Assembly (NCBI GenBank): GCA_021648845.1
Contig: JAKJHY010000019.1
Span: forward strand, 1-64,000
From: Mycobacterium sp. MBM
GTDB taxonomy: Bacteria; Actinomycetota; Actinomycetes; Mycobacteriales; Mycobacteriaceae
Direction of reading: 5' to 3'
DNA: 64,000 bases
Under the pieces are notes generated by a model. The model was not told the origin of the DNA. It saw nothing but the letters and a program-made list of their open reading frames with translations, and made no database searches. Positions 61,986 to 64,000 of this stretch are shown here, piece by piece (the first letter of the stretch is position 1; every line of letters begins with the position of its first letter). The translations under genes were made by a program, and so were the position numbers.

Positions 61986-62805
61986 ATCACTGCTGGTCGA
62001 GGACCGCGACGGGGTACGCACCCTCACCCTCAACCGGCCGCACCGCAAGAACGCCATCGACGTCGGGCTCTGGCATGCCCTGGCCGCCGCACTGCGTGAA
62101 GTCGATGCCGACGACTCGGTGCGCGCGGTGGTACTGACCGGAGCAGGGGGCGCATTTTGCTCCGGTGCCGATATCGGTACCGGTGATGCCGCCCACCCGC
62201 GACGCAAGCTGCAGCGACTCACCGATGTCGCGCTGGCCCTGCACAATCTCACGGTGCCGACCATCGCCAAGGTCACCGGCGTCGCCGTCGGCGCGGGCTG
62301 GAATCTGGCGTTGGGCTGCGACCTCGTGGTGGCCACCCCGGAATCGACGTTCTGTCAGATCTTCTCGCGGCGCGGGCTCTCGGTCGATCTCGGTGGCTCC
62401 TGGCTATTGCCCAAGATCGTCGGTCTGCAGCAGGCCAAACGCCTTGTGCTGCTTGCCGATATGATCGACGCCGCCGAGGCCCATCGGCTCGGGCTGGTGA
62501 CCTGGGTGCACGAAGCTCACGCGATCGACGGGTTCGTCGACGATCTGGCGCGCCGGCTCGCCGACGGGCCACCCTTCGCGCTGGCGCAGAGCAAGGCGTT
62601 GCTCAACGACGGTGCCGCAACCACGTTCGCCGAGGCCCTCGGTAATGAGGCTCGGGCGCAGCCCGGCAATTTCGCCACCGCGGACTCGGCGGAGGCCTAC
62701 CGGGCGTTCGCCGCCAAACGCGATCCGTCATTCACCGGCACGTGGGCGATACCGCCCGCTTCCTCGGGAGTAGGAGCGGAGCGACCCGAGGGACAACACA
62801 CTTAA
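61978..62805 (+). CDS. enoyl-CoA hydratase/isomerase, PaaG/ECI-like
   Basis: 275 residues from ATG 61978, overlapping the CaiB stop by 8 bp. Crotonase fold: FCSGADIGTGD, VAVGAGWNLALGCDLVVA. Catalytic region FSRRGLSVDLGGSWLLPKIVG with an aspartate in LSVDLGG, as in 1,2-epoxyphenylacetyl-CoA isomerase (PaaG) and delta3-delta2-enoyl-CoA isomerases. The two glutamates of a hydratase are absent. A double-bond isomerase is therefore likelier than a hydratase. Confidence 0.87.
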   Translation: MAESLLVEDRDGVRTLTLNRPHRKNAIDVGLWHALAAALREVDADDSVRAVVLTGAGGAFCSGADIGTGDAAHPRRKLQRLTDVALALHNLTVPTIAKVTGVAVGAGWNLALGCDLVVATPESTFCQIFSRRGLSVDLGGSWLLPKIVGLQQAKRLVLLADMIDAAEAHRLGLVTWVHEAHAIDGFVDDLARRLADGPPFALAQSKALLNDGAATTFAEALGNEARAQPGNFATADSAEAYRAFAAKRDPSFTGTWAIPPASSGVGAERPEGQHT

Positions 62806-62815
62806 GGAGCAGTTC

Positions 62816-63961
62816 ATGCGCGAGACCGTCATCGTCGGAGCCGTACGCACCCCGGTCGGGAAGCGCAACGGTGGTCTGTCCGACCAGCACGCCGCCGACC
62901 TGTCCGCTCTGGTGCTCAACGAACTGTGTGAGCGCACCGGAGTCGACCCGGCCTTGATCGACGACGTGGTGTGGGGCTGTGTCTCGCAGGTGGGGGATCA
63001 GTCCAGCAATATCGGTCGGTACGCCGTGCTGGCCGCCGGCTGGCCGGAGTCCATCCCGGGGACGACGGTGAACCGGGCTTGCGGATCCAGCCAGCAGGCC
63101 CTTGACTTCGCGGTACAGGCCGTGATGTCCGGTCAGCAGGATGTCGTGGTGGCCGGCGGCGTCGAGGTGATGAGCCGGGTCCCGCTGGGCGCGGCGCGTG
63201 CCACCGGGCAGCCCTATGGGCCGAAAGTCTTTGCCCGCTATGACGATTTCTCGTTCAATCAGGGTATCTCGGCGGAACTGATCTGCCAGAAATGGGACTT
63301 GTCGCGAACCCGCTGTGACGAGTATGCCGCCCGCTCGCACGAACTCGCCGCCGCCGCGCAGGACTCGGGCGCGTTCGTCGACCAGATCGTGCCGGTGTTC
63401 ACCGAATCCGATGTGATCGCCGGTGACGAGGGCATCCGCCGCGGTACCACCGTGCAGAAGCTGGCCGGCCTCAAGCCCGCCTTCACCGAGGATGGTGTGA
63501 TCCACGCCGGGAACTCTTCACAGATCTCCGACGGTGCGGCCGCGCTGCTGGTGATGACCGCCGACCAGGCGCTGAACCTGGGCCTGACACCGTTGGTGCG
63601 CTACCGTGCCGGCGCGGTGACCGGCGCCGACCCGGTGCTGATGCTGACCGGGCCGATTCCGGCGACCGAGAAGGTTTTGCACAAGGCAGGCATCGGCATC
63701 GACGAGGTCGGGGTGTTCGAGGTCAACGAGGCGTTTGCGCCGGTTCCGCTGGCGTGGCTCGCCGAGACCGGTGTGGACGAGGCCAAGCTCAACCCGTTGG
63801 GTGGGGCGATATCGCTGGGGCATCCGCTCGGCGCCTCCGGCGCGGTGTTGATGACCAGGATGATCCATCACATGCGTGACAACGGAATTCGGTATGGACT
63901 GCAGACCATGTGCGAGGGCGGCGGCACGGCCAACGCGACCCTGGTCGAGTACGTCTTCTAG
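62816..63961 (+). CDS. acetyl-CoA acyltransferase (thiolase)
   Basis: 381 residues from ATG 62816 after RBS AAGGAG. True thiolase: nucleophile Cys89 in NRACGSSQQAL, His336 in SLGHPLGASG and Cys366 in MCEGGGTANA. This differs from the 25673 protein, where the latter two motifs are lost. It cleaves a 3-ketoacyl-CoA with CoA to shorten the chain. It ends the 58167-63961 operon, or the operon goes on with the next gene 15 bp later. Confidence 0.94.
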   Translation: MRETVIVGAVRTPVGKRNGGLSDQHAADLSALVLNELCERTGVDPALIDDVVWGCVSQVGDQSSNIGRYAVLAAGWPESIPGTTVNRACGSSQQALDFAVQAVMSGQQDVVVAGGVEVMSRVPLGAARATGQPYGPKVFARYDDFSFNQGISAELICQKWDLSRTRCDEYAARSHELAAAAQDSGAFVDQIVPVFTESDVIAGDEGIRRGTTVQKLAGLKPAFTEDGVIHAGNSSQISDGAAALLVMTADQALNLGLTPLVRYRAGAVTGADPVLMLTGPIPATEKVLHKAGIGIDEVGVFEVNEAFAPVPLAWLAETGVDEAKLNPLGGAISLGHPLGASGAVLMTRMIHHMRDNGIRYGLQTMCEGGGTANATLVEYVF

Positions 63962-63976
63962 GCGAAAGGGCAACAC

Positions 63977-64000
63977 GTGCAACGCAATCTGTTCACCGAA
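63977..64000 (+). CDS. partial gene, probable acyl-CoA dehydrogenase start
   Basis: GTG 63977 begins a frame that runs off the window after eight codons (VQRNLFTE). It is preceded by GAAAGGG 9 bases upstream. Many mycobacterial fadE genes begin with this type of N-terminus (MQRxLFxEEH), so a further acyl-CoA dehydrogenase is likely, but only 24 bases are visible. Confidence 0.4.

Overview
The window is high-GC actinobacterial chromosome, most likely from a mycobacterium of the fast-growing environmental type (Mycolicibacterium-like). This rests on the dense set of acyl-CoA dehydrogenases, SDRs, F420/FMN luciferase-like oxidoreductases and type III CoA-transferases, on DUF4333 lipoproteins, on a mycofactocin-type SDR, and on frequent GTG starts with 1- to 4-base gene overlaps. 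No transposase, integrase, phage gene or CRISPR array was seen.

Layout. 1-7300 is housekeeping or cell-surface: a tRNA-Leu(UAG), an Amt ammonium channel, a secreted protein with two C39-like peptidase repeats (the first apparently dead), and a group with a DUF4333 membrane protein, a zinc metallopeptidase lipoprotein and a tandem DUF4333 lipoprotein. 7334-12394 is a four-gene acyl-CoA dehydrogenase operon facing a GntR/FadR-type regulator, with a perfect 22-bp palindrome between them. 12411-17300 holds two SDRs, a TetR regulator, a DUF1295 membrane protein, a small unknown protein and an acyl-CoA ligase.

17520-27774 is a CoA-ester section: a split B12-dependent acyl-CoA mutase with its own MeaB-type GTPase, an LLM oxidoreductase, a CaiB/BaiF CoA-transferase, a lone 2Fe-2S ferredoxin, an acyl-CoA ligase, an SDR, a DUF35/Ltp thiolase-like pair (probable retro-aldolase) and an enoyl-CoA hydratase homologue. 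27836-40229 is an aromatisation and meta-cleavage section: two KstD-like flavoproteins, an IclR regulator, MhpC-, MhpA- and MhpB-like enzymes, an LLM oxidoreductase, a cyclase-family hydrolase, another alpha/beta hydrolase and two SDRs, nearly all translationally coupled. 40363-49398 is a TetR-ferredoxin-P450-amidohydrolase unit followed by a tandem M24 pair, an enoyl-CoA hydratase homologue and a fused double CaiB/BaiF protein. 49411-64000 holds an epimerase and a mycofactocin-type SDR, a TetR regulator, a Rieske oxygenase operon (Rieske, small protein, amidohydrolase, SnoaL-like protein, two acyl-CoA dehydrogenases), and an amidohydrolase, acyl-CoA dehydrogenase, CaiB, hydratase/isomerase and thiolase operon.

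The unifying signal is a palindrome, GAGAAT-N3-ATTCTC, present in five exact copies and several degenerate or variant ones at promoters between 17.3 and 58.1 kb. It lies before the ferredoxin/ligase, SDR/MeaB, mycofactocin SDR, TetR and Rieske transcription units. The TetR gene at 51649-52368 has a copy 57 bp before its own start and is the best candidate regulator. My reading is that much of 17-64 kb is one regulon for breakdown of a cyclic, possibly terpenoid or steroid-like, carboxylic acid: CoA activation, oxygenation (Rieske, P450, flavoprotein), ring aromatisation and cleavage, then beta-oxidation with an aldolase and a B12-mutase branch. The substrate cannot be read from the sequence.
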